The notes: generated by a model not told the origin, from the sequence alone. A DNA stretch of 64,000 bases from Antitrichia curtipendula (GCA_951230915.1 OX579636.1:33539567-33603566), one strand, 5' to 3'. Counted from the stretch's first letter, positions 10,853-23,760 are shown. Made by a program: numbers and translations.

Positions 10853-13037
10853 CTTGAAAAACTTCGACGACAGAGTGCTAGTTCAAGCAGCTGCTTCACA
10901 CAGCCCACAAGAACGACCTGCACTCGTAATTGTTTACAGCCTCCAACTTGCCATGTGAAGAACAGAAGAAGAGACACTCTGTTCGAGATGCCAGCATTCA
11001 AAGCGATCGTCTTAAGACATAACGACTTGACCTGGCACAGATGTATAAGCAGATCGGCTGTCCGCGAAGTAAATTTACAATCTACACTATTCACAACCAA
11101 GACAGCTGCAAGCGAGGCTCGACAGCTGCGGAATCCAACAGTCACATCGAAGCCCTCACGCACTTTGCCCAGTTATAAACTCCATCGCAAATCTCTGTAG
11201 CGAGATAGCATACAAAACTTGCAAACCTTCCTCAGATGAAACTATTCCGCCTACAATTTCCAACTATCGTACTCTGACACCTTTAAAAAAGCATACAAGC
11301 GATACGAAATCGAGAAACACTCCAAAATGTGCTGCTCTGTCCGAATGTGCGCCAGTTCGATTTCTTCCGCCTCAAAACATGCGATCTCACCGCGTAAGGG
11401 CTAGTAACTCGCAAAAATGGCTCCCACAGCACTTTCCCTACCGATCCCTACCGATACGACTCTGTACGAAATTTTCACCGATACTCTGCACCATGCACCC
11501 GATGTATGCGTTCAAATCCTCGAAAGACCAGCTCGCCCGGTGGAAACAAAGAAAATCGAGGCCAAGAGATAGACTCCCCTACGTCTTCTAGCCAGCATCC
11601 AAAAACAATTTAAGTAAAAAATGCGCTCAACTCTGCACCATGCCAGAACCTCAGGAAAAAAAATATGCACGTAAACGGATGCTCAAAGCCAAATTGACCT
11701 CATTCTCCTCCAATTAAGCATAACTACCCGGGTTTCGACACCCCTAAACCGCACCCTGACCAAATCGCCAACACAAAACTCGCACGCACGCACTTCACTT
11801 GCTCATTCAAGAACGCGGGGAGTCCCGTTGCAAATGGCGAAGCCGGCTCCTTCTTCATGAGTCAGAACGCAGTCTTCCTCCACCAAGCCACCTACAAATG
11901 CGCAACAGCTTCTAGGCTCTTCCGTGCTCTTCTTCAGCACCAAGCGACAATTACGTTCTGTCCTACCACGCGGCTCAGGCGCCTTCCATCATAAAGCAAG
12001 CTCCCGATGCAGGAAATTCTTCGCCGTAGCCATGATCTGAGGAGGTTTCGGGAGACGATCTGCGGTACTGTTTATCTTTAGTAATTTGGGGATGCGTGTA
12101 CGCGGGGCAAGGGGAGAGCCGAGTTTATCGTTGCACCTTCCTCCATGAGTCAGCCCACCTCGAGGATGGATAGGCTTCACCCGACACCTTCTACCTTCCG
12201 ACGAATAATGGCTCTCTTGGATGAATCTCCTGGTTGATTTGGATGGATATTGGGTGGTCATCTACTTCTTTACTCCGTCCGTCACTTGGCGAGCCTGCTT
12301 CGTGACAGGTGCCGTGCGCTCCGTTGCCCGGTCGCGTCATCACAACTGACTGACTGACGTTCGTCCGGGATTTAACGTTTTTCATCTTCCTAACGGAAAT
12401 GACGAATTAGTCTACTAGACGTTAGATGGTTATATTCGTGATGAGTTAGGAATGGTAACTCTGCAAGGATGCGACCCCTATGACCAAGGTAGTCATCAAA
12501 ATGCTCCGATTGTTGGACCAATAGTTGCATTCTTTGTTTCTATCCTTAACAATGACTAAGTCATCTATTATCATATACTTTGCGTCCTCAGCATTCTTTG
12601 AGGTTAAGCTTGAAAATGGGATGATAGGTGTGCGTTGTTCCCAGTATTTTGGAAAATAGTGTGGATGAGTTAGTGACTACAATATTTTTTAGATTGATGT
12701 TGGGTGAAATGCCAAGCTTCAGTTATGGTTGAAGATTGATGCAAATTTGGCTCTGCCAGGATGTGATGATTTTGTAAGCGGTAACTTAGCCTTGGCCCCC
12801 AAGCCTGATGTCAGTAACTTCAATGCTTGTGAATGCTTCAGCAACTGACAATTTACTACTTGGATGTCAAGGAAGCCGTGCTAACTTAACTTACTTGGTA
12901 ACTTGAGTGATGGTTTTACTGATTTTTCAGTAATTTTAATGCTTCTAGAAATGGTTCAAGTACAGCCAAATGTAAAATCTACATAATGAGCATTATTGAT
13001 TTTCAATTGAAAAATTGCACCATAAAAACATTGGTGA
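10853..13037. other. 5' flank of the PI4K gamma gene, then AT-rich spacer
   Basis: From 10853 to about 12370 composition stays balanced and free of the repeats that fill the rest of the window. This suits the promoter and 5' untranslated region of the kinase gene on the minus strand. Short open frames here (10828-11163, 11379-11591, 11989-12385) show no domain. No convincing TATA box decides a transcription start. From about 12400 the sequence returns to AT-rich spacer without features I can name. Confidence 0.4.
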
Positions 13038-13617
13038 TTAAACCCTACAGTCCCAAGGGCATTTTTCTGTCAAAAAACACTCAAAATTGTCATTTCTTCT
13101 GCATTCACCCAAGAAAGCAGAAAAAAATAGTTTTTTAGAATCTAACTGTGGAATTTTGTACTTCACTTGTCTGAGATCATGTGATAAAAATTTCATCAAA
13201 TTTGACCATACGGATTGGAAGATATTAGCATTCAAAGTTGGACAATAAAAAAAATTTCAAGAACATCCTTAGATTGCCCCCAAAACAAGATCGTCCATAA
13301 TTTTCTCATCACTAGTACAAATAGAATGATTCAAAGTTTTACATGTAGACAAAAATATAATGTGTTAGGAAAAAAAATATTATTTTTTGACTTTTTGTGA
13401 TTTTTAGGGCTACCTACCAACCTCCATTTTTGGCTTTTTGTGCAATAACTTTTGCTTCCGGGCATTGATTGAAATAAAAATTATATTCCCCCAAAGCTTA
13501 TGTGCTTTCCTAGCTTAATAAAAAAAATTACTAAATTATGATGAATATTGAGACAATATGAACCTACCCAAAGTCGCATTTTGGCCCCCATAGGACCAAT
13601 GGGACTTTAGGGGTTAA
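13038..13617 (+). mobile_element. piggyBac-like MITE (P family), short copy B
   Basis: This 580-bp copy starts TTAAACCCTACAGTCCC and ends GGGACTTTAGGGGTTAA. The interior matches copy G (43642-44571), sharing GGGCATTTTTCTG near the left end and a GATTGAAATAAAAATTATATTCCC-type block near the right. It is therefore a second subfamily with an internal deletion. Confidence 0.65.
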
Positions 13618-14924
13618 AAAACAAAATAGAAATTGGCAATCATCCATTTTTCATGTTATGAAAAGTTTTTTTGGAGTTGATGCTATCATTTAAATTATTA
13701 TTTTTTTTTTGTCTTGAAACACATGTACAATCTCCATTGATAAAGGAAGTGGTACAACAAACCAAGGGAACAAGTCCCCGGCAATTTTTTTTTTAATTGT
13801 GGATGAAAATAGAATTAGAGACATGTGATATGTACGAATGTAATATTTTCTATCCAAAATTTGGATGAATGCTGAAATTTGGAGGTTTACCATAACATTT
13901 TATGTTGCCACTTTGGTACTTCATAAAAAATGAAAAAAAGACCTAATGTCAACCTTAGCAAGGTAAGAGTTTACATTTTAATAACTCTTCAATGTCATAG
14001 ATTTTTTTAAACACACTGAAAATTCAACTTTTTTTCAAGGTGAACCTATTGTTTAAGGATTAATAGAGATGTATTTAAGTCTAATTAAAAGATTCACATT
14101 GTATTATTCCCTTAACCTCCAATATTTGAATTTGCTAAAAATTGAGTTCATAGGGTTGCAATTATTCTATAATGCGGTAGGATGTACTCCGTTGATTGCT
14201 AATTATACATACTTGTTGAAGGATCAAAAGAAAAATGCCCCGTGAATCTTTAAATTAAACTTAAAGAATCTTTTTTATTTGTGAAACACTATTTGTCACA
14301 TTCAAATGAAAATGTATAATATATCAATGGAAAGAAGTGAGAATGCTCTATGTGGATCAATGATATGGACATTTTGAGGAGTTATTAATATTTACTAGGA
14401 ATTGTAAGTAAATATTTAGAAAAAAGCAATGCATAGGTGTTGAAGATTCAAAGTCTTGCCAATTTTTTCACCCACTTAAAAAAATTTAGCTACTTCCATG
14501 GCATCCAAATAATACTTTTTTTAATGAATTTGTTAACCCTGCATAAAGACTCCAATCTATGACCAAGGTAGTCATTCAAAAGTGATATACTTTTTGTACC
14601 AAATTAAAGGTGCATTCTTCATTTCTATTTTAATGTGGAAAAGCATCCATCAGACACTTTTAGGCCACCGTGTTGTTACAAGGTTAATCCAAGAAGTCCC
14701 CGTCCCCCCGACCAAGGTAATCACCAAAATATTCCAATTATTGAATCAATAAGGGCATTCTTTGTTTTCACAATAACAATGAAGTCATTCATCAAACCTT
14801 TTAAGTTTACAACATTCTTAACCTTGTAATAATGTGGCCGCTCAATAGTGTCCGATGAATGATGAACAATCCTTCTATGTCTATGTCTATGTCAAACAAA
14901 AATACACACATAAGTCCTTAAGAT
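13618..14924. other. AT-rich spacer with repeat fragments
   Basis: I see no gene. About 13800-13945 is a partial inverted copy of the R1 repeat. About 14520-14920 contains worn S-family pieces such as CCTTCTATGTCTATG and ATACACACATAAGTCC, the latter forming the flank into which P copy C inserted. Confidence 0.45.
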
Positions 14925-15866
14925 TTAACCCCTAAAGGACCAAACACCGTTTTTTGACAACATAGCGATTTTGGGCAGCTCACTATGACCGGAATTTTTC
15001 TTTTTTTTCTTTGAAATTTTCACATAAGATGTGCCCGAGGAGTAGCTTTAAGGTCCAACAATTTTCGTAACTTTGGACTACATGGTTAAAAAGTTATTGC
15101 ATGATATGTCATTTTCATTTTTCGGCGGGCAGCCGGGGCAGCAAAAAAAACTTCATTAAAAATCACTTTTAAGAAAAACTAAAATTTGAAATTGGTTCTT
15201 TAGATTTATATGTACGTGGGAGGCTTTGAATCATTCCATTCCGATCAATGAGTCAAAAGTTATGAGGATTCTTAGTTTGAGGGTAGTTATGGAATCTCTA
15301 CTCTAAAATAAACTTTGAAGTCCTTTATTTAACTCGATTTTCAATATTTTTGAAAAAAAATAAAAACATTGGGTGTAGATTGTTTATTACAACATTACAA
15401 TCGTTGGGATTGGCATTTTTCAATTTGATAAATAAGTTCTTGACAATTTAGTGCTTTGAATCATTCTCTACCTCTTCCTACTTACTATTTTTTTCCTATA
15501 TGTTGTACAATTCCAAATGATCTGAAATTTTTCAAGCATGTAGCCAACTTGCCTTGAAGAATAAATCCAAAGAGTAACCATCATTTTAGACATTTTTTCA
15601 TACAAATGTGACCTTGTGGAGGGCAGCTGCCCGTTTTTTCGCAGGGACAAAAAAAGGATTTTTGTCAATTCAAATGCTATTATCTTGCAATCCACTTAGT
15701 GGAAAATTCTGAATTTTTTCCACATCTTCTTAAACAAGTTTACTACAAGATCCTACGGCTACAAGTGTCCAAAAATGTTTTTTTTCTAAAATTTGGCACT
15801 AGTATTAGAAATGGCAATTCTGGAGCGGTTTTGGTGAAAACATAGTCAAAAACCTTTAGGGGTTAA
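14925..15866 (+). mobile_element. piggyBac-like MITE (P family), copy C
   Basis: This 942-bp element starts TTAACCCCTAAAGGACC and ends ACCTTTAGGGGTTAA. It is nearly identical to copy F at 36095-37038: I count roughly two dozen differences by eye over the length, so the two are young relative to the rest. It lies inside a worn S-family sequence (AAGTCCTTAAGAT before, TATGAAAAGGGGAGATCT after). The 75-codon open frame on its minus strand is shared with copy F only because the DNA is shared. Confidence 0.85.
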
Positions 15867-17019
15867 TATGAAAAGGGGAGATCTCGCACAATAGTTGTCC
15901 TCCAGTGAGTACTCTTGGGGTTTTTTAAGCAAATTATTCACGTAGCTATTGAAAAGATTGATTTCCATAGAGACCATTCTAATATTTAAAGGTTTAAATG
16001 GAATTGAGATCTACAAAAAAATTGTTGTATAATAGAATTAATTGTAAAGGTCATGCTCAATTGTAACATTGGTGTTAGAGGAAGGTTTAGCTAAGAATAG
16101 TACAAAATAAATACAACACTAAATTCCATCAAATCCTAGTTTGGGTACTTTGAGGAGTTTCGTCAAGTGTTTTTTTCAAACTCCATCTCTTGGTCCTTCA
16201 TTTCACACACTTTATGATTAACTATAATATTGATAAATTATATAAAAGAAAAATTAGAAGTCACTAGAATGACTTAATATCCCTATTACTATAGTAGAAG
16301 TACCTATAGTTGACCACTTAAGCGATTTTGCCCATGTTTTGGAGCAATATAAGGCAATGTAAAATTTCTACTATACAAGAAGATAGAAATTATGGAGATT
16401 TCAATTTTTTGGTAATTTTTTGCCTTCAAATTGAAATTACCATGAGTTCTGAAAGTCATAAAGTTGGTCTGGACCTATACTCATCAGATAGACTCTTCCA
16501 ATTTCGATCATTCAAGGCTACTTAAGGTATGAGCACCTATAACTATCAATTTATGCAATTCAACATAGTTGAAAGCAAAAAAAATAGAATTCTTTTTTCA
16601 ATATTAGAAATTTAAATTCATTAATTAAAAAAAAACATATAATTTTTGGATAAGGCATCTAATTTCTACAAATTTTCAAAGTAGAATTCCCTAGGGCATT
16701 CTCAACCACACTTTAGTAAATCAACCTTCATTCTACTGCCCAAATCTAAAAAAATAAGAGTCCACCAACCACAATTAAGCATGAAGACGTGTTTCAAGGT
16801 ACTTTAGTTTAAGCACACTTTAAGGGCACTCTATAGTCCAGACATAGATACACTCACGCCTATGGGGGTCGCTACCTTATTTTTCCACTCACTACTTCCT
16901 ATGTTTTTGTTCACTACTTCAGTATATGTATCATGACTTTATTAGTCCCAATCTTGAAAAGGTGAAAAAACCCACATTGCAAGCCTTAGTTGGAAATAGC
17001 TACAGCCTACAAATTGAGT
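15867..17019. other. AT-rich spacer, nothing recognised
   Basis: Remnants of the short TTAA family occur at the left edge (GAAAAGGGGAGATCTCGCAC). Otherwise I see no gene, RNA or bounded repeat. Confidence 0.45.
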
Positions 17020-17510
17020 ATGATTAGGGAAGATTGATTCCTGGAGAAAATACTAAGATTCTTTTTTTGCCACCCATGATAAAGTTTGCATATGTTGAAT
17101 TCATATACACAATCAAAGGCCCCAAATTCGCTTTTTGAGGTGAAGAAATACAAAATTTATGTAGCATGAAATAGGGTGTAATTTTTCCATTTACCCTTGG
17201 TTGGGACAATAAGGGGGTCAATTCTCCGTGGCCGTTGGGTATCACATGGATCCTTGGTCGGGAAGGCTAGGGAGGATTGACCCATATATTGCCCCTATCA
17301 AAGGATAAATGTAAAAATTACCCCCCATTCTGTGCCACTTAAATTTTGTATTTCTTCTCGACTCCTAGCTAATTTGGGGCCTCTAATTGCAAATATGAAA
17401 TCAGAATTTGCAATTTTTATCATAAGCGGCAAATAAAATATTCCTGCAGGGGTAAAACACAGGGTAAAACATGGATCAATACATGGGTCAATCTTCCCTG
17501 ACCGGTCGGG
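17020..17510. repeat. Foldback element with ~200-bp imperfect arms
   Basis: The left half (about 17030-17230) and the reverse complement of the right half (about 17280-17505) share successive blocks in the same order: GGGAAGATTGA, TTTGCC...ATGATAAA, GGCCCCAAATT, AAGAAATACAAAATTTA and GTAATTTTT. The centre near 17250 carries GGTCAATTCTCC facing GGAGGATTGACC. It is a diverged hairpin-forming repeat. A solitary arm-like copy lies at about 42055-42238. Confidence 0.6.
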
Positions 17511-18480
17511 ACTGGGTGGTTCTACCATATTGCCCTGCTTTCTGTCAAAAGTCGACATTTGATTGGTCAAGGAAGTTTCCAGAGTCCACGTTCTCATGCT
17601 ACAACATTACTCCAGAGAATTTTTGGAGTTGAATATTTGAAACCCTAAGTTTTATTTTTGTCCATTGCTGCCACCCCACATGGAAATTGGGAGCCTTCAC
17701 TACAGTTGCTAGATAAGCTTAGCTTAGGAATCCTTGACATTCAACCAAGACTTGTCGTTTTGCAAGATGTCGGCCCATGCTCCACCAGTCTCAGAAAAGT
17801 CTTGCAAAGGAAAAACGATGTTTGGGAAGAATCGCCGGCCCGGTAAGCGGCTTAGTTCATTGTGAGCTGGTGGAATTGGGAAAAAACAAAACAAAACGCT
17901 TGCAATTTGAAAACATTGGACAAAATATTGATGAAAAAATCTATCAAATTTCTATCTAGAGTTAGAAAAAAAACTGAGAAAAAATTGAATTAGGAATGTA
18001 AAAAGGAATCAAAGGAAAATAGCTGATAAACCTATAAAAAAATTTCACACACTGAGGCAAAACGTGGCACTTATTAACCTTGGGAATAACGTTGTTGCCG
18101 ACACTAAGTGTTTGATAGATGACTTGCACCTAAGGCTGCAAGATGGGAAAAAATGTTTCTTCATCCAACATTTTTTTTGGAGAAGTTGCTTGAATGCATT
18201 TTCAATGTATAGTATTGCACGTTCCCTTGTTATAGTATTGTTAACTTTTCTAAATAAAAAAGATGATGGGGATGCGTATTGAAGCTCCAATGTTGCCTCC
18301 TTGCTCTTTACGTTTTTTTATTGTCCAAATTTTCATATTTTTTCTTCTAGTCTATTTCTAAATTTTTGGCTCCTATCTCTACAAAGATTGGAGCTTCCAT
18401 TCAACTATGAATGGTGCTCTTTGAATAATGAAACTTCCTTTGCAACCTTTATAAATTTAGGTTTAGACTAGCGGTTGGCG
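17511..18480. other. Spacer, nothing recognised
   Basis: The short frames at 17658-17959 and 18045-18290 overlap on both strands and show no domain. No repeat boundary is visible until the element at 18481. Confidence 0.4.
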
Positions 18481-19123
18481 CTTGCTATGCTACGCATTCA
18501 TCATTAGAATTTTATTAGAATTTTTATGTATTTGATAAAATGCAGAACAAAAATTTCAATAAATCTTCAAATAAAAATTACTAAAATCTTTGTATAATTT
18601 TGTTTATAAGTAAGCATATATTGAAATGTACAATAGAAATTTATTGAATGATGAATGAAATATATGCAATGGTGAATTCTGTAAAAGATACACATTTATT
18701 GTAATGCATTCAAAAGTTGACTCAATTGTTACAAACAATGGCAACCCAAAATTTGGTGAATTGAAAAGAAAAACTTGTAAATTTCAAAGACTTCATGAAC
18801 AACTTAATTGTTGTGAAATCCAAAATTGCTTCAATTGAATAAATTTCTCAAATCATTTGGTAGTAGCAATAGAATTTTGAAATCATAAAAGCTATAAAAG
18901 TGATATTACAGAAGTGATTGCAAACTACTACTCTATTTCTGTAATATAACATTGTGTGAAAATATTATTTTTATGTATGCATGATTGAAAATATTTTTAC
19001 AAAATATTAAAATTAATTATTTCAAAGACTTATTGACATCATTATCATGCATTCTATTCAAATATATCAAAATTTTACTAATATGTGATACAATGAATGC
19101 GTAGCATAGCAAGCATGAGCCCC
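18481..19123. mobile_element. TA-flanked MITE with ~40-bp inverted termini
   Basis: The left end contains CTTGCTATGCTACGCATTCA and the right end its exact reverse complement. With weaker matching, the inverted termini extend outwards to a TA dinucleotide on each side (18479-18480 and 19124-19125). The 643-bp body is AT-rich and non-coding. TA flanks suggest a Tc1/mariner-type insertion. That class assignment is inferred from the flanks only. Confidence 0.7.
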
Positions 19124-20027
19124 TATTATTAATGGTAGCATTTGTGATATTATAGAGGGAGTTATGATTTTAGTAGTATGATAAAGGCGAAGGCCTTTCT
19201 TACATTGGATGAGATTTCTTTGCATATTTGTGGTTTGAATTTATGTGGTCAATTTGGTCAATGGATCTAAAGGACTTGAGTTTGAATCTCTAAAGTGGTC
19301 TTCTTGCTCTTTGCAATTTCTAATTATCAAAATTTCACTTTAATTTTTCAAAAAAAATTCTTCTTTTGTTTTTGAGTAAGGCTATATTTCAATATTTTGA
19401 TCTTCATGGTCATCAATTTTGCATGTCAATCAAGTAATTTAGGCCAATGCTTCAAATTGATGACTATTGCAAAGCTTTATTTTTGTCAAGTTTTAGCTCC
19501 AATGGCCATTTCCTTTGTTCCCTTGGGTCAATATCTACCTTCCAAAATTGATACCTTGTCCACCTTGTCTAGGTGTTTTGTCCCACACAAATATCAACCA
19601 TTAATTATTATCTCATAGCAACTGAAAGCTATTGATTGTTGAAAGGAATTGGTTGAATTCCACCCAACCCTATCCAATTCCTTCCAATTTGATATCATTT
19701 GTTTTCAAAATGCAATCGCTTTTTTCTTTCCCAATTCCACCATTTTACTTCAAACTAGCCACCGCTTTTTTTTGGGCATTGGAATAAATAAGATACAAAT
19801 TCTCAAAGTATTGCTTCTAGATGTATCATAAATCAACACAAGGTTCCTATAAATTCTCATAGACTTTCATTTTGATTGTCCTACATCTTGTATAATCAAT
19901 ATCTATTTTTTTGTGATGCTTTTTTGTCCAAATCAGGTGTTCTAGTGTCAATTACGGTCGTGCCTCCATTACTTAGTCCAACTTTCTCAACCAATTTCAC
20001 ATGTGGCACCATTGTTCAATATTTTCT
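19124..20027. other. AT-rich spacer, nothing recognised
   Basis: I find no gene, RNA or bounded repeat. Frames at 19397-19618 and 19649-19831 are hydrophobic low-complexity readings of AT-rich DNA. Confidence 0.45.
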
Positions 20028-20960
20028 TTAACCCCTAAAGTTCCGTGACTATGTTTTCACTGAAAACGCTCAAGAACTGCCGGTTTTAGTACAAGTACCA
20101 AATTTTTGAAAAAAACTTTTTTTTGACTCATGTAACCGTAGGATCTTGTAGTATGCTGACTTGAGAATATGTGCTAAAAATTTCAGAAATTTCCACCACG
20201 TGGATTGCAAGATATAACCATTCAAAATCACTGCAATTGTTTTTTGACCCCTGCAAAAAACCGGGCAGCTGCACTTCAAAAGCTCACTTTTCTATGAAAA
20301 AATGTCCAAAATGGTGGTGCTTCTTTGGATTCTTTTTTCTAAACAAGTTGGCTACATGCTTGAAAAATTTCACATCATTTGGAATTGTATAACATATAGG
20401 AAAAAAATAGTAAGTAGAATGAAGTAGAGAATGATTCAAAATACTAAATTGTTAAGAATTTATATATGAAATTGAAAAATGCCAATCCCAATGGTTGAAA
20501 TGTTGTATTAAACAATCTACATCCTATGATTTTATTTTTTTCAAAAAATATTGAAAATTGAGTAAGATAAAAGACTTCAAAGTTTATTTTAGAGTAGAGA
20601 TTCCAAAACTGCCCGCAAACTAAAACTCCTCATAACTTTTGACTCATAGGTCAAAATGGAATGATTAAAAGCTTTCCACATATAGATAGCTCTGGAAAAT
20701 CAGTTTCAAATTTTTGTTTCTGAAAAAAGTGATTTTTTTTTATCTGACCTAACTGCCCAGCTGAGAAAAAAAGTAACATATTAGGCCATAGCTTTTGACT
20801 CGTATTTCCAAATGTCATAAAATTTAGTTCAAATGAAAGGTACTCCTTGTCCACAACTTCTTTTAAAATTTCAGCCTCAAACTTGTAAATCTCTGGCCAC
20901 ATGTACCTGCCCAATTTCTTTATGTTGCCAAATTCTGCAGGTTGGTCCTTTAGGGGTTAA
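20028..20960 (-). mobile_element. piggyBac-like MITE (P family), copy D
   Basis: This 933-bp element starts TTAACCCCTAAAGTTCC and ends GGTCCTTTAGGGGTTAA, both complete. Orientation is as in copy A. Internal blocks match A, C, E and F. The several small open frames inside it are repeat-derived. Confidence 0.82.
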
Positions 20961-22385
20961 GCTTTACCAACTAATTTCCTCCAATTCTTATATTGAACTC
21001 GTTTTCAAAGAACCGAGTTCAATTATTTTCTTTTCGTGAGACGCTTGAGAGTGCACCTTTGCTTTGTGATTTTCATAGATTTTTTGGCAACCGAATTGTG
21101 CGAGAAATAAACTCTTGTATGCTTAAGCCATTCCTGATCTTACCCATCCTAAACGGGATAAAGCCCAGAACATCCAATTTCAACGTCAAGTGTCAACTGC
21201 AGTGAAGAGACACGTCCAACCATTATCACTCATAAAGAATCCAAGCCCTGATTTCAAATTTTTGGGACAAACTGACGCAAATTCAATTCAGTTCCGTCTC
21301 TTGCTTGTAATTTCCAATTTCCTGTGGACTGGTAATCAACGGGCTTTGACTCTAATGAAATTTTTCCTTTTAGTCCGCTTATCCACTTGCCATCACTTCC
21401 TTCGTGAAGGTGGGCGGGGCGTGGTGGGCAACTGAAAATCTATGGGAGTCCTGCCAGGGATGAATTACGTTACTGTACAGCCAGGTGTCTCTGTGAGCTC
21501 CATGTTTCTTCATCCGGTTCTCAGAGGACGCCTGGTGGCACACGAATGAATTACAGGTGTCTGCGTGAGTTCAATATTCATTCATCCAATTCACTAATGG
21601 CGCATAGACACCTGGAATCCTGGATCCCAGTCGATCTGAATGAATTAAGCCTTACTACGATTCAGAGCAGTACTTCGTTACTAAGGGAGGCAACCCATTT
21701 CTGACCACTTAAGCAAATACACATACACATATATAAGAGGTGGGGTTTTGGTGGGAAATTTTTTCATGTAATAGAAATCTTTATTCTTCAAAACATAATT
21801 ACTATGAATTTTTTTAGTTGAGGATTTTGTTTAACCGGTACCAGTCATACAGACCTTCCTATTTCCGACCAAGGGTTAGTTGCAAAATTCAACAAGGGCT
21901 AGTTGCATTATTGAGATCCTTGTAGTCAATCATAATGCGCCACAATTGCACAGAGAATTGTGCTATAATTTATCACTGTTCATTACTTCATGCATGAAAA
22001 GAGAACAATCTACATTGCCCAAATGGGGCTGATCAGGAATGGGTTGCCTCCCTTACAGTACGGCGGACGAGGGACTATTGTGTAACGGAGCTAGACATCC
22101 ATTGATTCATCCAAATCCACGGATTCCCTGGAGATTTTTCGTTTGTACAGTACTTGAACTGACACGGGAGCACTGACTCGTACAACGTTCACGTGAATAT
22201 CTTCGGAACGTTCGCAGCAATTTCTGGAAGGGAATGAAGAGGCGGGGCCCTCCTCGCATCAGTCCTTCAAGTTGAGGCCTTGAGGGTCGACAACTCGACA
22301 TGTCAATCGGAAATTCGAATGTTGGATATAACGAGGAAACAATTAGCGGCCGGGTGGTGGGGACCGGAAAAGCGCAAGTTCCGAT
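20961..22385. other. Mostly unique spacer with two small hairpins
   Basis: This stretch looks single-copy and has balanced composition, but I cannot find a gene. Two adjacent hairpin-like repeats built on CAGGTGTCTSTGTGAGYTC lie at about 21480-21625. Short frames such as 21190-21435 and 22107-22301 lack domains. Confidence 0.4.
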
Positions 22386-22672
22386 GGGAGTGCAGGCACG
22401 GAACGGATCTCAATATTTTGGTTGCACGAGATAATTCAGGAGGTGGGCCCTTTGCCTTCTCAAATTTCTGGCTTTCTCATTTTAGGGGTCCGGAGGCTTT
22501 TTTTTTTAATTTTTTTTGGCAAATTTGGAGCCTGCGGCCCCAATTTACTCTAGGAGGTCCCCTTCTACTTTAAAAAAACCAAAAAAAACCGGGGCAGGTT
22601 TTACCCCACCCCACCCCCTCCTGAAATATCTCGTGCAACCAATTTATCGAGATCCGCACGGAACTCCTACAC
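22386..22672. repeat. Foldback repeat with ~60-bp arms
   Basis: The left arm (about 22386-22447) and right arm (about 22610-22672) pair through TTGGTTGCACGAGATA and flanking GGATCTC and TTCAGGAGG blocks. The loop is G- and C-rich. Its ends abut the TAA-flanked MITE at 22685, so the two may have been mobilised near each other. Confidence 0.65.
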
Positions 22673-22684
22673 TTCACCTAATAA

Positions 22685-23205
22685 GAGCATCTCCACTCTT
22701 GCTCGGGAAAGGGTCCTGCCCCGGTGTATGCTGAGCCCAGGCAAATTCTCGTCCCCATCGCAAACGCCGTGTTAGACCCTGTCACCCTTGCCATGGAAAA
22801 AAAACACTCTAGTTTGGCCACCATCCTCCAGAGCCTAGTCTTAGAGATTATTGTCAAAGAATGCTTGATTTGGATGTGAATTGTGACAAATTGTCAAAAA
22901 ACTATTTCAAATCCAAGAACCAGAAACAAAATCCGGATTATGGCTAGAGAAGTGCTCTTGCGTCAGCCACTTTTTCGTTTGGCCGCCATCCTCTGGAACC
23001 CAATCACAAAGATTATTGTCAAAGAATGCTTGATTTGGAAGTGAACAGTGCCAAACTGTCAGAAAACTAATTCAAATTCAAAAACCAAAAATGAAGTCTG
23101 GGCATGGTTGGGGAAGTGCTCTTACATTGGCCACTTTTTCATTCTTAGAGCCTGTGACAAGTAGTTTTCCGTGCTTGTTTTTTCCGAGCAAGAGTGGAGA
23201 TGCTC
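22685..23205. mobile_element. TAA-flanked Harbinger-type MITE with internal tandem duplication
   Basis: Ends are GAGCATCTCCACTCTTGCTC and its reverse complement, flanked on both sides by TAA (22682-22684 and 23206-23208). A three-base TAA duplication and a GAGCATC terminus are typical of plant PIF/Harbinger (Tourist-like) MITEs. Inside, a unit of about 170 bp is repeated twice in tandem (about 22810-22977 and 22978-23140). The shared blocks include AGATTATTGTCAAAGAATGC and GAAGTGCTCTT. Confidence 0.85.
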
Positions 23206-23760
23206 TAATATAACTTATTGTGGGGTTGGATAATGCATATCTCACACTATCTCATAGGCTATCTTTAGTAGATGGAGGTTGTGCAGCGACTGGAGTTGGT
23301 GTGAGGAAGTTGAGTACACAAGGATCTTACTCGAGGACCTTAAGCGACAACCAAGCAGTGTTTTTTTTTCCGGCGATTTGGTGCAAAATTGCACCAAATT
23401 TTTTGACCTAGCACCAAGCCTATAGGAAATTTTTAGTAAAATTTTGGATGAAATCGCCAAAAAACTTCAAGTTCAAGAAAAATCTTGGATGAAATCGCCA
23501 CATTGTGAATGAAAATAGAATTATAGATACGTATTTCACATTTTCTATACAACACTTGGATGAATGTTGAAACTTGGAGCACCACCGTAACATTTAATAT
23601 CGCCACTTCGCCACTTCATGGAAAATGAAAAAAAAAACCCTGAACCAAGCCTCCCTAAGCAATGAAAGTACTACAAAGGATAGAGCCTCTTGTAGCATAG
23701 CTACTTGCTAAAGCTCATGTCGGCTATTTCTTCTCTTCTAGGGCAAGAGCTTGCTACGTA
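23206..23760. repeat. Spacer with inverted R1 repeat
   Basis: About 23362-23637 is an inverted copy of the R1 repeat (GCGATTTGGTGCAAAATTGC to TTCATGGAAAATGAAAAAAA). The rest contains no gene that I can recognise. Confidence 0.55.

Noticed and set aside
15468..15695. 75-codon frame repeated at 36638-36865, with a related Cys-rich frame at 26175-26387
   Set aside because: Recurrence follows from DNA identity between P-family copies. The open frame differs between copies (C and F use another frame than A, D and E), so there is no sign of protein-level conservation.
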